Part shown: in pieces, positions 51,474 through 61,747 of the stretch
Numbering within the stretch: the stretch's first letter is position 1
How the letters are laid out: each line of letters opens with the position of its first letter
DNA from: Chloroflexota bacterium
Lineage (GTDB): Bacteria > Chloroflexota > Anaerolineae > Anaerolineales > Anaerolineaceae
DNA: 64,000 nucleotides
Direction of reading: 5' to 3'
Assembly: GCA_021825925.1 (NCBI GenBank)
Contig: JAKAFP010000003.1
Coordinates: 372,001 to 436,000 of the forward strand
The notes under the pieces: generated by a model
Database searches by the model: none
Seen by the model: the letters and a program-made list of their open reading frames with translations, nothing else
Told to the model about the DNA's origin: nothing
Position numbers and translations under genes: made by a program

Positions 51474-51995
51474 AAAACCACGAAAGGACGAAAAGCACGA
51501 AAAATTCTTTAATAAATTCAAAAACCATAATATTTTCATAGGGAGGAAAATATGAGCAACTATATGCACATTGAGATCAATAAGATCCTCTTTAAAGAGG
51601 AGAGTTATGCCATTCAAGGCGCTGTTTTTGAAGTGTATAAAGAAATTGGAAGTGGATTTCTGGAACCCATTTATCAGGAATGCCTCTTAAGAGAACTTAA
51701 TTTTAGAAAAATCCCTTTTCTGGCACAACCTGAAATGCGACTTAGTTATAAAGGCATTCTGCTTGATCAAGTCTATCGCCCTGATTTCCTGTGTTACGAC
51801 TCAATCATGCTTGAGTTAAAGGCAACCAAGGTTCTCACTGATGATTTTCGGGCGCAATTATTTAATTACCTGAAGATTTCAAAATTGAGACTTGGTTTGT
51901 TGATTAATTTTGGCCACAATCCGCGCGTTGAAATCGAAAGGATCGTTCTTTAATAAAGAATTTTTTCGTGTATTTCGTCCTTTCGAGGTTTAAAA
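51474..51995. mobile_element. GxxExxY element C with near-perfect inverted repeats
   Basis: Left arm 51474-51515 (AAAACCACGAAAGGACGAAA..CACGAAAAATTCTTTAATAA) and right arm 51951-51995 read in reverse (TAAACCTCGAAAGGACGAAA..CACGAAAAAATTCTTTATTAA) differ at about four positions and one gap over 43 nt. They enclose only the GxxExxY gene. This is the best-preserved of the three elements. Confidence 0.72.
51552..51953 (+). CDS. GxxExxY family protein (PD-(D/E)xK nuclease-like), copy C
   Basis: 133 residues. Signature G35-F-L-E38-P-I-Y41. The core has Asp78 in YRPDFLCY, Glu88 and Lys90 in IMLELKAT, and AQLFNYLKISKLRLGLLINFGHNPRVEIERIVL. It is clearly closer to copy A than to copy B. GGGAGG lies before the ATG. 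The gene is AT-rich between GC-rich herA and nfeD. Confidence 0.87.
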   Translation: MSNYMHIEINKILFKEESYAIQGAVFEVYKEIGSGFLEPIYQECLLRELNFRKIPFLAQPEMRLSYKGILLDQVYRPDFLCYDSIMLELKATKVLTDDFRAQLFNYLKISKLRLGLLINFGHNPRVEIERIVL

Positions 51996-52018
51996 TGATT
52001 TTGCATTGTTGCTATAAT
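51989..52018 (+). promoter_or_regulatory. nfeD promoter reaching into element C
   Basis: TTTAAA (51989-51994), 18-nt spacer, TGCTATAAT with -10 at 52013-52018. The -35 lies inside the right arm of element C. The -10 ends 6 nt before the ATG. Confidence 0.65.
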
Positions 52019-52024
52019 GTGAGT

Positions 52025-53350
52025 ATGAATAAAAAACGTACTCTCTCCATTCTACTATTTACGCTACTTGCGTTGTCTTTCATCCCTGTTACATCAAAAC
52101 CTGTCGCCGCCCAGTCGGACAGTCCCGTGGTGATTTCCATGAACTTCAACGGACCGCTTACCCCCGTCTGGCGGACGTATTTGCAGCGCGGGATTGACCA
52201 GGCGGTCAACCTCGATGCGGAACTGATCGTGGTCGAGCTCAACACTCCCGGCGGTTCGATCGAACTGATGAACAACCTGGTCCAGCAGATCCTGGCCAGC
52301 CCGGTGCCAGTGGCTGTATATGTATCTCCGCAAGGGGCTATGGCTGCTTCGGCAGGGACGCTGCTCGTCCTTGCCGGGGATTATGCCGCCATGAGCCCGG
52401 ATTCGGTGATCGGCGCGGCCAGCCCGGTGGGTTCGCAGGGCGAAAACATAGCCACCACTGAAGAAGCCAAAGTGAAGGAGATCCTCAAAGCCAGCGTACG
52501 TGCCATGGCAGAACGCCGCGGCGCGGACGCCGTGACCCTAGCTGAATCCGCGATCCAGGATGCCAAGGCGGCCAGCGCCAAAGAGGCGCTCACCGTTCAT
52601 CTGGTGGACTTCATTGCCAAGGACGTAACTGACCTTCTCACCCAGATCAACGGACAAACACTGACCTTGGACGGCAGCAAAGTGGTAGTGCATACCACCA
52701 ATGCCAGGGTGGTGGAGGTCAAAGCCTCTTTTATTGAAAATTTGGTGGGCACGTTGGTGAACCCCAATATCGTCTTTGTGCTTTTAGCGTTGGGGGTTCA
52801 GGCCATTTTGATCGAACTGTCGCATCCCGGCGGTTGGGTGGCGGGTTTCATCGGGGCCATCCTGCTGGCACTGGCGGGTTACGGCCTTGGCATTTTGCCG
52901 GTAAACTGGTTTGGACTGGTTTTGATCGGTATCTCGTTTATCTTATTTATTTTGGATATCAAGGCGCCCACCCACGGTGCATTAACCATTGCGGGCGTCG
53001 CGACCTTTATTACCGGGGCACTGGTACTCTTCAATTCTGCCAAAGTGCCCATTTTCGGACGTGTCTCCGTGCCTCTGGTGGTGGGCATGGGATTGTTCAT
53101 CGGCGCCAGCTTCTTCGCCATAGTCATGATCGCCGTCCGTGCGATGAGAGCGCCGGTCATCACCGGGCAATCCGCACTGGTGGGGCGCAACGGATTGGCT
53201 GTGACCGAGGTCAATCCGACCGGCATCGTACAGGTGGCGGGTGAACGCTGGTCCGCAAAACTGGCGGAGGGTGAAGATCCGATCCAGGTGGATGAGCGGG
53301 TGGAGGTGGTCAAGACTGAGGGGGTCAAGGTGGTGGTTAAGAAGAGTTAG
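52025..53350 (+). CDS. nfeD: NfeD family membrane serine protease (ClpP class)
   Basis: 441 residues from ATG 52025. A signal peptide is followed by a ClpP/crotonase-fold protease domain (VVELNTPGGSIELMNNLVQQIL; catalytic Ser in GAMAASAGTLL; a Lys in the following helix), four or five membrane helices and a C-terminal OB-fold NfeD domain (VGRNGLAVTEVNPTGIVQVAGERW). It processes stomatin-like membrane proteins; no stomatin gene is adjacent. No ribosome-binding site is visible, in line with a leaderless transcript. Confidence 0.92.
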   Translation: MNKKRTLSILLFTLLALSFIPVTSKPVAAQSDSPVVISMNFNGPLTPVWRTYLQRGIDQAVNLDAELIVVELNTPGGSIELMNNLVQQILASPVPVAVYVSPQGAMAASAGTLLVLAGDYAAMSPDSVIGAASPVGSQGENIATTEEAKVKEILKASVRAMAERRGADAVTLAESAIQDAKAASAKEALTVHLVDFIAKDVTDLLTQINGQTLTLDGSKVVVHTTNARVVEVKASFIENLVGTLVNPNIVFVLLALGVQAILIELSHPGGWVAGFIGAILLALAGYGLGILPVNWFGLVLIGISFILFILDIKAPTHGALTIAGVATFITGALVLFNSAKVPIFGRVSVPLVVGMGLFIGASFFAIVMIAVRAMRAPVITGQSALVGRNGLAVTEVNPTGIVQVAGERWSAKLAEGEDPIQVDERVEVVKTEGVKVVVKKS

Positions 53351-53754
53351 TTTCCCTGGCTTATTGTATTGGTGCGCAATGAGATCAGCCACTTCATGGC
53401 CAACTCTTCTTCGTAAAATAGTTTAAGTATCTGGGCGTTGTTTGAGGTGACGCTATCCAAAAAATCAAAGTCTTTTTGACCTGGCTTAATCAGGATGGCT
53501 CGGCGCATTTTTTTGGCATCAATCCCCATTTTTGCGAACTCTTCAGCTATTTTGCGCGGGGTTTCATAGATCTTGGTTGTGGACATGGTGACGTTAGAGC
53601 GGCGAAAATCAATAAAGATCAGGTTTGTTCCGCTTTGGAGAATATGTTTTCCGATTTCGGGAATCATGGTTTCAACCAGGTTCCAGTCGAAATTGCAGTG
53701 TACCCTGGATTCAACAATTTGAGTCTTTTCATTAAACGTTACTTTAAAGTTCAT
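53347..53754 (-). CDS. STAS/SEC14-like protein
   Basis: 135 residues from ATG 53754 (GAGGGG upstream). The pattern of a beta strand (NLIFIDFRRSNVTMS), a helix (PRKIAEEFAKMGI) and KKMRRAILI suggests a STAS/SpoIIAA-like or SEC14-like fold; no conserved phosphorylated Ser can be named. It overlaps the end of nfeD by 4 nt on the opposite strand and is AT-rich. Confidence 0.6.
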   Translation of the reverse strand: MNFKVTFNEKTQIVESRVHCNFDWNLVETMIPEIGKHILQSGTNLIFIDFRRSNVTMSTTKIYETPRKIAEEFAKMGIDAKKMRRAILIKPGQKDFDFLDSVTSNNAQILKLFYEEELAMKWLISLRTNTISQGN

Positions 53755-53866
53755 CCGCCCCTCGCTAACACTAATAATTAATACAATTGTATACAAAATA
53801 ATTTAAATGTTACATAAAAATCACGTTATTCTCAATTCGAGTCTCTTATTATAAGAAGTTAAAAAC

Positions 53867-53895
53867 TTGATTTGAACTCCCGCTACTGCTATAAT
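53867..53895 (+). promoter_or_regulatory. Promoter of the DUF1761 gene
   Basis: TTGATT (53867-53872), 17-nt spacer, TGCTATAAT with -10 at 53890-53895. Confidence 0.75.
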
Positions 53896-53935
53896 GTGGA
53901 TAAAAATAGTCTAAATATAAAAGTAGAGGTATAAG

Positions 53936-54361
53936 ATGAGCATTTTTTCAATTAATTGGTTGGCGGTTTTGGTCGGAGTGATCCTCAGTATGTTGAGCGG
54001 ATCGTTGTGGTACAACCCCAAGACCTTCTTCCCGCCGTGGTGGAAGGGTATCGGAAAGGGGGATGAGACACCGGGCGGCGGCAAGAATATGGGTTTGGTC
54101 TGGGGCTTGACCATTCTTACCTCTGTTTTTCAAGTGGTCGGGCTGGCGGTGATCCTCAATGTGGTGGCGAAAGCCTTTGGCGGCGTGAATATTGGAACAG
54201 GCGCCCTGACCGGTGCGCTGGTCTGGCTTTTCATCATTGCGCCTACCAACCTGACCAACAAGCTTTTTGCAGGTTTCCCGTTCAAAGTATGGTTCATCGA
54301 AGCAGGCAATCATCTGTTGAATTTTGTACTTTTTGGAGCCCTGCTTGGAGTGTGGCGATAA
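53936..54361 (+). CDS. DUF1761 membrane protein
   Basis: 141 residues with four hydrophobic segments. The N-terminal INWLAVLVGVILSMLSGSLWYNP and the C-terminal KVWFIEAGNHLLNFVLFGALLGVW are diagnostic of DUF1761. Function unknown. A terminator follows at 54434. Confidence 0.88.
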   Translation: MSIFSINWLAVLVGVILSMLSGSLWYNPKTFFPPWWKGIGKGDETPGGGKNMGLVWGLTILTSVFQVVGLAVILNVVAKAFGGVNIGTGALTGALVWLFIIAPTNLTNKLFAGFPFKVWFIEAGNHLLNFVLFGALLGVWR

Positions 54362-54676
54362 CAGGAATGTAATGATGACCTATCGTCCAGAAAAAACACA
54401 ATAATTTACTGTAATAAAATGGTTCAACTCCTCAAACGACGGTCATATTTATGGCCGTCGTTTGACTGTTAATTGGATAAAAACCCTGACTCGATGGTTA
54501 TAGTGCGCTTTTGAACTTAAGAATACATTAATCCGCTGCTGTAATAATATCTGTAAAGTAAAAAAACAGATATAATTTCGTAACATTTTTCAGGAACAAG
54601 ACTATATTGACTGACAATACTACTATCGTGCTCCCGGCATGGTGGATTAAGACAAAGAAAGCTGCATATTGACAAA
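54362..54676. other. Intergenic region before the response regulator
   Basis: It holds the DUF1761 terminator, then an AT-rich stretch with an inverted repeat ATATCTGT / ACAGATAT (54547-54573) that overlaps a TATAAT (54571-54576). This may be the regulated promoter of the response regulator. Confidence 0.5.
54434..54463 (+). terminator. DUF1761 terminator
   Basis: AAACGACGG and CCGTCGTTT form a 9-bp stem. Confidence 0.75.
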
Positions 54677-55177
54677 ATGGATAACTGTATTTTGGTAATA
54701 GATGACAATTCAAACGACCTTGCTCTTATTGTAAAAGCTTTTGAGAACAATGCCTTTAGAACCAATATTTTGTGTATGGATAATGGAGATGAAGCATTGG
54801 CTTATTTAATGGGTGACGGTGTATTTGCAGACCGAAAACAAAATCCCTATCCTTCCATGTTGATCACCGACATCAATATGCCTGGCGTGGATGGGTTTGA
54901 GATTCTGGAATATCTTCAAAGTAATCCGGCTAAAGAAATCATTCCCACGATCGTGCTCTCGTCTTCTGAGGATCCTGATGATATTCGGGTTGCATATAAA
55001 TTGGGCGCCTTTTCATACCTTGTCAAACCGTTCAGGTTTGATGACCTTTGTACGCAAATCGGGTCTTTGATCAATTACTGGCGGATCAATAAGGCGCCGT
55101 TAAGAGAAGAATCCGGTAAACAAGTACAAACGGATTCCAAAGGGAAGCTCGGAGAACGATTTTCCAGACTTAGTTAA
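54677..55177 (+). CDS. Single-domain response regulator (CheY-like)
   Basis: 166 residues. The receiver domain has the acidic pair in LVIDDNSND, the phospho-acceptor Asp in LITDINMPGVDGFE, Ser/Thr in IVLSSSEDPDD and the Lys in YLVKPFRFDDL. The tail of about 25 residues is not a DNA-binding domain. No Shine-Dalgarno sequence is obvious. It points toward the two chemoreceptor genes downstream, which are on the other strand, and no histidine kinase is nearby. Confidence 0.93.
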   Translation: MDNCILVIDDNSNDLALIVKAFENNAFRTNILCMDNGDEALAYLMGDGVFADRKQNPYPSMLITDINMPGVDGFEILEYLQSNPAKEIIPTIVLSSSEDPDDIRVAYKLGAFSYLVKPFRFDDLCTQIGSLINYWRINKAPLREESGKQVQTDSKGKLGERFSRLS

Positions 55178-55187
55178 GTTAATTACC

Positions 55188-55218
55188 AGAGCGGATTGAT
55201 CTTTGATCAATCCGCTCT
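55188..55218 (+). terminator. Response-regulator terminator
   Basis: AGAGCGGATTGATC ttt GATCAATCCGCTCT, a 14-bp stem. Confidence 0.8.
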
Positions 55219-55251
55219 GATTTGTGGGCAGGAGGATCCGCCCAACAATCC

Positions 55252-55764
55252 TTACAGCTTACCGAACGCGACTCCTTTATAGACCCAACCGCAGGCCAAC
55301 GTCATATCTTGAATCGGCTTTTTCAACTCATTACTGTTGAATTTGTATTTGTAAACCTGCCCCGGCGCCAGGGTTTCGGTGAATCCAAAAGCCTGACCAA
55401 ACTCCACCGAGGTGGATTGACCCTTGAAAGAGCTGACTGCCAGACTGAGGTTGGGAACCCCGGCCGACCACTCCACGCTGTATTCACGGTCCATGGCGCG
55501 CAATTCATGTGATGCTTCATCCATCTTCATGTAAATGCGAAAGACTTTGTTAAGCCCGGCTTTGCCAAATATTTCGTACCATTGGGCATCCACGATCTTC
55601 CACTCAGCGATCAGGTCCACTTTTTCAGCGGCGCCGTCTATGATCTGCCACGGGGCAGTTGGACGGTTTAACCCCAGCAGACGTTCGCGCAAACCGGGGG
55701 CAGGCAGCGCGGGGGTGCCAGCTGCGGGTCTTTTTGTTCCAGTCAAGAAGTCAAATCCTGCCAT
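55252..55764 (-). CDS. Conserved protein of unknown function
   Basis: 170 residues from ATG 55764, with ATGGAGATT upstream. A proline-rich start (PAAGTPALPAPGLRERLLG) is followed by a compact mixed alpha/beta region with many aromatics (AQWYEIFGKAGLNKVFRIYMKMDEASHELRAMDREYSVEW). No signal peptide or membrane segment is seen. The family is not recognised. Confidence 0.7.
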   Translation of the reverse strand: MAGFDFLTGTKRPAAGTPALPAPGLRERLLGLNRPTAPWQIIDGAAEKVDLIAEWKIVDAQWYEIFGKAGLNKVFRIYMKMDEASHELRAMDREYSVEWSAGVPNLSLAVSSFKGQSTSVEFGQAFGFTETLAPGQVYKYKFNSNELKKPIQDMTLACGWVYKGVAFGKL

Positions 55765-55850
55765 ATTAATCTCCATTTCAACAAATAATTTTATGATTTT
55801 ATATTAGCACGAAAAAGAGCATTATTGTGGCATTTGTAAAACGTTAATAA

Positions 55851-55888
55851 AAAGATCATCCCTGTCTTTTTTGGCGGGGATGATCTTT
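55851..55888 (-). terminator. Terminator of the first chemoreceptor gene
   Basis: AAAGATCATCCC and GGGGATGATCTTT form a stem followed by TTTTTATT on the minus strand. Confidence 0.8.
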
Positions 55889-55917
55889 ATTTCATGAACA
55901 ATTCTTGTAGAAACTGA

Positions 55918-58050
55918 TTATTCCAGTTTAAACTGTGCCACGATCTGGTCAAGCGCTTTGGCCATATTGGAAAGTGAAACCGCCGCTTCGGTCACTTCAG
56001 CGATCTGAGCGCTCATTTCTTCGGTGCTTCCGCTGACCTCTTCAACCTCTGCGTTGTTTTGCTGGGTGGAACTGGAAATGTGTTCAATGGATTGCGCTAC
56101 TTCATTTGAGGTGGCGGCCATTTCTTCGGTGGCAGCAGTGTTCTGTTCCACGATCTGCGAAACAGCATCCACGGCGGTGACCAGTTCTTGAGAAGCCTGT
56201 TCCATACGGGCGGTGGCTTCTGAAGCCAGGGCAGCTTGTTTGTTTACGGCTTCGGTGGCGGCAAGAATGTCAGTTAGCGCCTTGCCTGCCTGGTTGGCGT
56301 TTTCAACCCCCTGCTTGACTTCGGTTGAACTTTCTTCCATGGCCTGGACGGCTTCAGCAACCGTGTTTTGAATGCCTTTGATGAGAGAGGCGATTTCTTT
56401 GGTTGCAAGAGAAGAACGTTCTGCCAATTTACGGACTTCATCTGCTACGACGGCGAAACCCTTGCCCTGTTCTCCGGCACGAGCCGCTTCAATGGCTGCG
56501 TTGAGTGCCAGAAGGTTGGTCTGAGAGGCAATGTCTTCAATGGTTTCAACGATGGCGCCAATTTCTTGTGACCGTTTTCCCATTTCTTCGATCTTTAGCG
56601 AGGCAGCGCCAACCTTGGTTTTGATGGTTTGCATCCCTGACAAAGTCACTTCAACAGTCTGGGATCCCTTTTTGGCTGCTTCAGCCGCAGAAGCCGAATC
56701 GGTTGAAACGGCATTGGCGTTCTGTGCAACCTGACGGATGGCAGTGCTGATCTGGTCGGTGATCTCGGTTGCTTTTGAAACCGACATGCTTTGTTCCTGG
56801 GCGCCCCTGGCCACCCCCTCGATCGCGTTTGCCATTTGATCCACTGAATTAGAGGTTCTGGCAACAACGGAAGATTGCTCTTGCGAACTGGCTGCCATTT
56901 GCTGCATGGATGAAGTGATCTGATCAGTGGCAGCCCTTGCTTGAAGGGATGCGTCAGAAAGTTCCGATGCGGATTGGTTCAATTCTGCTGCGTTGGTGGC
57001 AACATTAGAAACGGTCTGTCTTAAACTAAGGACCATTTTCTTGAAGGCATTGCCCAGATCGTCATTGGCTGATTTTGGTTCAACCTCCACACTGAGATTG
57101 CCGGCAGATATTTCTTCTGCAAGATCGGCCATGTCATTCAAAGAGCCAATTAATTGATTGAAAGAGTCAGACATCTGTCCGACTTCATCCTGGTATCGGG
57201 TGATGGAGCGTTGTGAGAGATCTCCTTCGCGAGCGATCTTTTCGGCCACGTTCACAATTTCAAGCAGCGGATTGGTGATGAAACGGGACAGCCAGGTTGA
57301 GGCAACGGCTGCCATGATGATTGCAAATTGAGATCCCAACAGGTACCAGGTGGAAAAAATTTTGATGGTCATGAATCCGGCGGTGGTCTTGCTTTCAAGA
57401 ACACTTGAGATGATTACGCCGAGGATATTGAGCAGGTAAACTGACATGGCGGTGATGGCCAACACCAGCTTGGCAGTAACTGGGTATTTTGAAAATCTTG
57501 CAAACAATAAAGCGGTCAATCCGATGGAAATAACGCATAAAAGAAGTACCTGTGCGTCGCCCAGATTAATGGCGTAATGAACGGTTTTTGGAAAATAATC
57601 AGTAAGAGAAATAAAAGCGCCGCCGATAAAGGCCACAAAGATTCCTCTGCCCATCCACTCTGCAGGCATTAATTGAATGACGATCAGTGAAAGCAGCAAA
57701 CTGACGATCAGTCCCAATAACCAGCCAATATTGATCGGGTTAACCAGACACATCGTTAAGAGGGCAATAACAGCCACAACGATGGTGGTCAATGTGGCAG
57801 GGATTGGCTTTCTTTTCTTCATGTAAGCTTCACCAAAAATCAGGATAATCAATGCAGCTGAAAAGCGAATGACCATGCTGATGTATTCACCGAGACTGGT
57901 TTTAGTGGAAAAGGATGTTACCAGGTCAAGAATGCTGCTGGCGAATAAAGCAATATACGTTAAGCGAATTAACCAGGTGCCGATTTTCCACTGACGAGAC
58001 GATGAAATGGCATCAACGTGAGCCGTTGACACCGTTTTTGGTGTATTCAT
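55918..58050 (-). CDS. Methyl-accepting chemotaxis protein, copy 1
   Basis: 710 residues from ATG 58050. Six or seven membrane segments occupy residues of about 20-240 with no large periplasmic domain. A HAMP domain follows ([23 protein letters not shown]), then the long signalling coiled coil with the hairpin tip [47 protein letters not shown]. It should sense a membrane-linked or cytoplasmic signal and control a CheA kinase encoded elsewhere. It is a tandem paralogue of the next gene. Confidence 0.94.
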   Translation of the reverse strand: MNTPKTVSTAHVDAISSSRQWKIGTWLIRLTYIALFASSILDLVTSFSTKTSLGEYISMVIRFSAALIILIFGEAYMKKRKPIPATLTTIVVAVIALLTMCLVNPINIGWLLGLIVSLLLSLIVIQLMPAEWMGRGIFVAFIGGAFISLTDYFPKTVHYAINLGDAQVLLLCVISIGLTALLFARFSKYPVTAKLVLAITAMSVYLLNILGVIISSVLESKTTAGFMTIKIFSTWYLLGSQFAIIMAAVASTWLSRFITNPLLEIVNVAEKIAREGDLSQRSITRYQDEVGQMSDSFNQLIGSLNDMADLAEEISAGNLSVEVEPKSANDDLGNAFKKMVLSLRQTVSNVATNAAELNQSASELSDASLQARAATDQITSSMQQMAASSQEQSSVVARTSNSVDQMANAIEGVARGAQEQSMSVSKATEITDQISTAIRQVAQNANAVSTDSASAAEAAKKGSQTVEVTLSGMQTIKTKVGAASLKIEEMGKRSQEIGAIVETIEDIASQTNLLALNAAIEAARAGEQGKGFAVVADEVRKLAERSSLATKEIASLIKGIQNTVAEAVQAMEESSTEVKQGVENANQAGKALTDILAATEAVNKQAALASEATARMEQASQELVTAVDAVSQIVEQNTAATEEMAATSNEVAQSIEHISSSTQQNNAEVEEVSGSTEEMSAQIAEVTEAAVSLSNMAKALDQIVAQFKLE

Positions 58051-58184
58051 ATTGACCTGCCTTAACAATAAGAATTTGATGCGTTTCTAATTGATACAAC
58101 AGTTCTCGTTGAATTAGTATAAATACCACATAAAATATATAAATATGATTATTAATTAATCAGATTAGCATGTGATTTGATTAT

Positions 58185-60326
58185 TTATTGGTCTCGCGTT
58201 AATTTAAAACTTACCACGATTTGGTCCAGCGCTTTGGCCATTTTGGATAATGAAGCGGCGGCATCTGTCACTTCCGCAATTTGGGCGCTCATTTCTTCTG
58301 TGCTGGCGCTTACTTGTTCAACTTCAGCGCTGTTCTCTTCACTGGCACTGGCTATATGCTCAATGGCTTGTGAAACCTCGGAGGAGGTGGCAGCCATCTC
58401 CTCCGTGGAGGCTGTGTTCTGTTCCACGATTTGAGAGACCGCATCTACGGCAATGACCAATTGTTGAGAGGCTTGTTCCATGCGGGCTGTCGCTTCCGAG
58501 GCGAGCGCTGCTTGTTTATTTACCGCTGTGGTGGCACTTAAAATATCATCGAGGGCTTTGCCTGCCTGGTTGGCCTTGGTCACACCTTCTTCCACTTCTC
58601 TTGAACTTTCATCCATGGCCTGAACCGCATCCGTAACAGTGGATTGAATTCCTGCGATCAAAGAGGCAATTTCTTTTGTCGCTAATGATGAACGTTCGGC
58701 TAATTTTCGCACCTCATCGGCGACTACGGCAAAACCCTTGCCGTGTTCACCGGCTCGGGCGGCCTCGATGGCTGCGTTCAGAGCCAGAAGATTGGTTTGA
58801 GAAGCGATCTCTTCGATCGTTTCCACAATGGCGCCAATTTCAAGTGACCGTTTGCCCATTTCTTCGATTTTTCCTGACGCGGCGTCCACTTTGTTTTTAA
58901 TGGTCTGCATGCCCGAAAGGGTACCTTCGACAATTCGGGAACCATTTTTTGCGGCTTCGGCGGCTGAGGCGGAATCAATTGCCACCGCACTGGCATTTTG
59001 AGCCACCTGACGAATGGCAGTGTTGATCTGATCGGTGATCTCCGTGGCTTTGGCAACCGATTGGCTCTGCTCTTGAGAACCGTGAGCGACTTCTTCAATG
59101 GCTTTGGCCATCTGTTCGACGGCGTTCGTAGTGGCGGCCACTGCGGTTGTTTGGTTTTGTGAACTTGAAGCCATCTGCTGCATGGATGAGGTGATTTGAT
59201 CTGTGGCAGCCCTGGCCTGCAATGATGCTTCTGATAGTTCTGTGGCTGATTGGCTTAATTCCGTGGCATTCGAAGCTACACTTGATACCGTAACCCGCAA
59301 ACTGGACACCATTTTTTTAAAGGCATTGCCAAGATCGTCACGGTCAGATTTTGGCTTTACTTCCATGGTTAAGTCGCCGTTGGAGATCTCTTCAGCGATA
59401 TCGGCCATTTCATTAAGTGATCCGATCAGCTGATTGAACGAATCTGACATCAAACCTACTTCATCTTGATACCTGGTGATGGAGCGTTGTGAGAGATCGC
59501 CTTCATGCGAAATCTTATCCGCCACATCCACGATCTCAAGCAGTGGTTTGGTGATGAATCGCGCCAGCCCTATGGCTGCAATAGCTGAAAAGATGACAAA
59601 GAGTTGGGATCCCAACAAAAACCAGGAAGATATGGCACTAATGGTTTCCGGGAGAATATTTTGCGTATTAAGCAAAACACTTGAAACAATGATTCCCAGG
59701 ATGTTAACCCCATAAACGACCAATGACGCAATGGCCAGCACCAATTTAGCGGTCACAGGATACTTTGAATACCTGGCGAAAAGCAGAATACTTAAGCCAA
59801 TAGCCATGGCGGTCAGCAATAAAGCCTGTGGATCATTCACGTTGATCTGATACTTAACAGTTTTCGGCAATACGTCGGTTAAAGCAACCAATGCTCCACC
59901 TACAAAGGAAATGAAAATGCCTTTTCCCATCCAGGAGGGGGGCATCAATTGAATAACGAGCAAGGAGAGCAGAAGACTGATGATGATCCCCAACAACCAG
60001 GCGATTGCCAGCGGACTGACAATGCACATAAAAAACAAGGCGATCTCAGAAACAATGATGGTGATCAAAACGGCGGGAATGGGTTTGTTCTTCCTGAGTG
60101 AAGACTCGCAAAAGAGGGTGATAATCGCCACGGCTGCCAACCTAATAAATAGACTTGTCCAATCCACCCAATCAAATTTGTCGGTAAATCCTAAAATGAT
60201 ATCAATAACGCAGCTTAGTGAAAGGGCGATATAGGTCACACGAATCAACCAGACCCCGATAAGCCATTGCCTGGTTTTTTGGGGTTTTAATAAATTCGTT
60301 TCGCCAAAATTTGTTGAGGCAGCCAT
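58185..60326 (-). CDS. Methyl-accepting chemotaxis protein, copy 2
   Basis: 713 residues from ATG 60326. It has the same layout and near-collinear sequence as copy 1: multi-span N-terminus ([20 protein letters not shown]), HAMP ([23 protein letters not shown]) and hairpin tip [19 protein letters not shown]. The signalling domains are far more alike than the membrane parts, consistent with duplication and sensory divergence. About 135 nt of AT-rich DNA separates the two genes. Confidence 0.94.
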   Translation of the reverse strand: MAASTNFGETNLLKPQKTRQWLIGVWLIRVTYIALSLSCVIDIILGFTDKFDWVDWTSLFIRLAAVAIITLFCESSLRKNKPIPAVLITIIVSEIALFFMCIVSPLAIAWLLGIIISLLLSLLVIQLMPPSWMGKGIFISFVGGALVALTDVLPKTVKYQINVNDPQALLLTAMAIGLSILLFARYSKYPVTAKLVLAIASLVVYGVNILGIIVSSVLLNTQNILPETISAISSWFLLGSQLFVIFSAIAAIGLARFITKPLLEIVDVADKISHEGDLSQRSITRYQDEVGLMSDSFNQLIGSLNEMADIAEEISNGDLTMEVKPKSDRDDLGNAFKKMVSSLRVTVSSVASNATELSQSATELSEASLQARAATDQITSSMQQMASSSQNQTTAVAATTNAVEQMAKAIEEVAHGSQEQSQSVAKATEITDQINTAIRQVAQNASAVAIDSASAAEAAKNGSRIVEGTLSGMQTIKNKVDAASGKIEEMGKRSLEIGAIVETIEEIASQTNLLALNAAIEAARAGEHGKGFAVVADEVRKLAERSSLATKEIASLIAGIQSTVTDAVQAMDESSREVEEGVTKANQAGKALDDILSATTAVNKQAALASEATARMEQASQQLVIAVDAVSQIVEQNTASTEEMAATSSEVSQAIEHIASASEENSAEVEQVSASTEEMSAQIAEVTDAAASLSKMAKALDQIVVSFKLTRDQ

Positions 60327-60434
60327 AAACACCTTCCTCGAAGGGAGAAATTTTTACAGGATAGATGATAGATTTATTTCTTCCGAAAATAAATAAATAC
60401 CAATCAAAAAGAGCATAAAACGCACATAAATAAA

Positions 60435-60468
60435 CAGCAAAAGGATCAGATGAGAAACCCTTTTGCTG
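60435..60468 (-). terminator. MFS gene terminator
   Basis: CAGCAAAAGG and CCTTTTGCTG form a 10-bp stem between the MFS and chemoreceptor genes. Confidence 0.75.
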
Positions 60469-60519
60469 TTGGTCTGGTTAACGTTTTATTGATCTATTGA
60501 CTATTAAAGGTAACGTTTT

Positions 60520-61710
60520 TTACACCAAATCTCGTTGGTTCTTGTTCTTCTTTGATAATTTCATTCCCATATACAAAGCTAACATGGCGACGATAATGAA
60601 CGTTTCAAATATCACAAACACCAACGGAGTTTGTTTTTCCAAAATCAACCCGGCTAGCCAGGGCAGGGTCAAGCCACCAATACTGCCAAATGTAGAAACC
60701 AATCCCACCGCTTTCCCCTGGTCATGGATAAATGTATCCGAAGTAAAGGCGATGGTGGAGGGGTAAACAGTACCAAAACAGAAACCGATGAACATAATGA
60801 TTCCAATTGCGGCAGCGGTTGTACCAGTAAACACGACCAGCCCGACTCCACCGAAGAAAGCCCCGATAGCGGCCAGCCCTAATAACTGAAGGGAACTAAA
60901 TTTCCGGCTTAGCACCAGACCGGCCAACCTGCCCAGGGTGATAAACCCCCAATAAGCAGAGGTCACGAGGGCGCCCTGCTGGATGGGCAGACGAGCTGAC
61001 ATCTCCATGAAGGTCGTGGACCAACTTCCAAGGCCAAACTCGACGCCAACATAGGTTAATAACATCCCGCCGGTTAACCATAAGAGCGGAGAGCGATAGA
61101 CACTTGCAGTCAAGGTTTTGTTTTCTGCCAGGTGCGGGGAGGTTGATATCGGTTTATTGGTATACAGGATAATGAACAACACGGCGAGAGTGGCAAATAA
61201 CACGGCTGCGAACCATAAGACAACTTTGCCGGATATGTCATTTGAAATGGCAAGACTGGTGATCGCCGGACCGGAAAAAGCACCAAATCCATAAAAAAAG
61301 TGAAGCAGATTCATGATCCCTGTGTTGTTCTCGGGGAAAGCATCCGCCACTACCAGGTTGCCGCTTACTTCCATTCCACCCTGACCCAGGCCGGTAAAGA
61401 AGAAAAAGAAGAACATCAGGGGTAACGAATGCGCGTTACAAAGCCCGATGAGGCCTGCGGATAGAAAGAAAAGCGAAATCACCATCACGATTTTTTTACC
61501 AACCCGGTCGGTCAATGGGCCGGCGACAAACATCGAAATGAGAGCCCCCATAAACAGAAAGGTTAATACGCCGCCAATGGCTCCCAGGGTGGAATGGGTC
61601 TGGGCGGATAATTCCTTTACGATCGGGCCAATGGACCCATTGAACAAGCCAAAAACCAGGAACACCAGACAGGTCATTGCAACGATGAACTTCGGAGACA
61701 CTTTTTTCAT
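60520..61710 (-). CDS. MFS transporter
   Basis: 396 residues with about twelve membrane segments. The MFS loop 2-3 motif is seen as AGPLTDRVGKKIVM, and GLGQGGMEVSGNLVVAD and NLLHFFYGFGAFSGPA resemble the FucP/sugar-like branch. Substrate unknown. The next upstream gene is a TauE/SafE permease on the same strand, 37 nt away. Confidence 0.92.
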   Translation of the reverse strand: MKKVSPKFIVAMTCLVFLVFGLFNGSIGPIVKELSAQTHSTLGAIGGVLTFLFMGALISMFVAGPLTDRVGKKIVMVISLFFLSAGLIGLCNAHSLPLMFFFFFFTGLGQGGMEVSGNLVVADAFPENNTGIMNLLHFFYGFGAFSGPAITSLAISNDISGKVVLWFAAVLFATLAVLFIILYTNKPISTSPHLAENKTLTASVYRSPLLWLTGGMLLTYVGVEFGLGSWSTTFMEMSARLPIQQGALVTSAYWGFITLGRLAGLVLSRKFSSLQLLGLAAIGAFFGGVGLVVFTGTTAAAIGIIMFIGFCFGTVYPSTIAFTSDTFIHDQGKAVGLVSTFGSIGGLTLPWLAGLILEKQTPLVFVIFETFIIVAMLALYMGMKLSKKNKNQRDLV

Positions 61711-61747
61711 GGGACCATCCTAATTTATTGGGATACAAATAAGTGGA

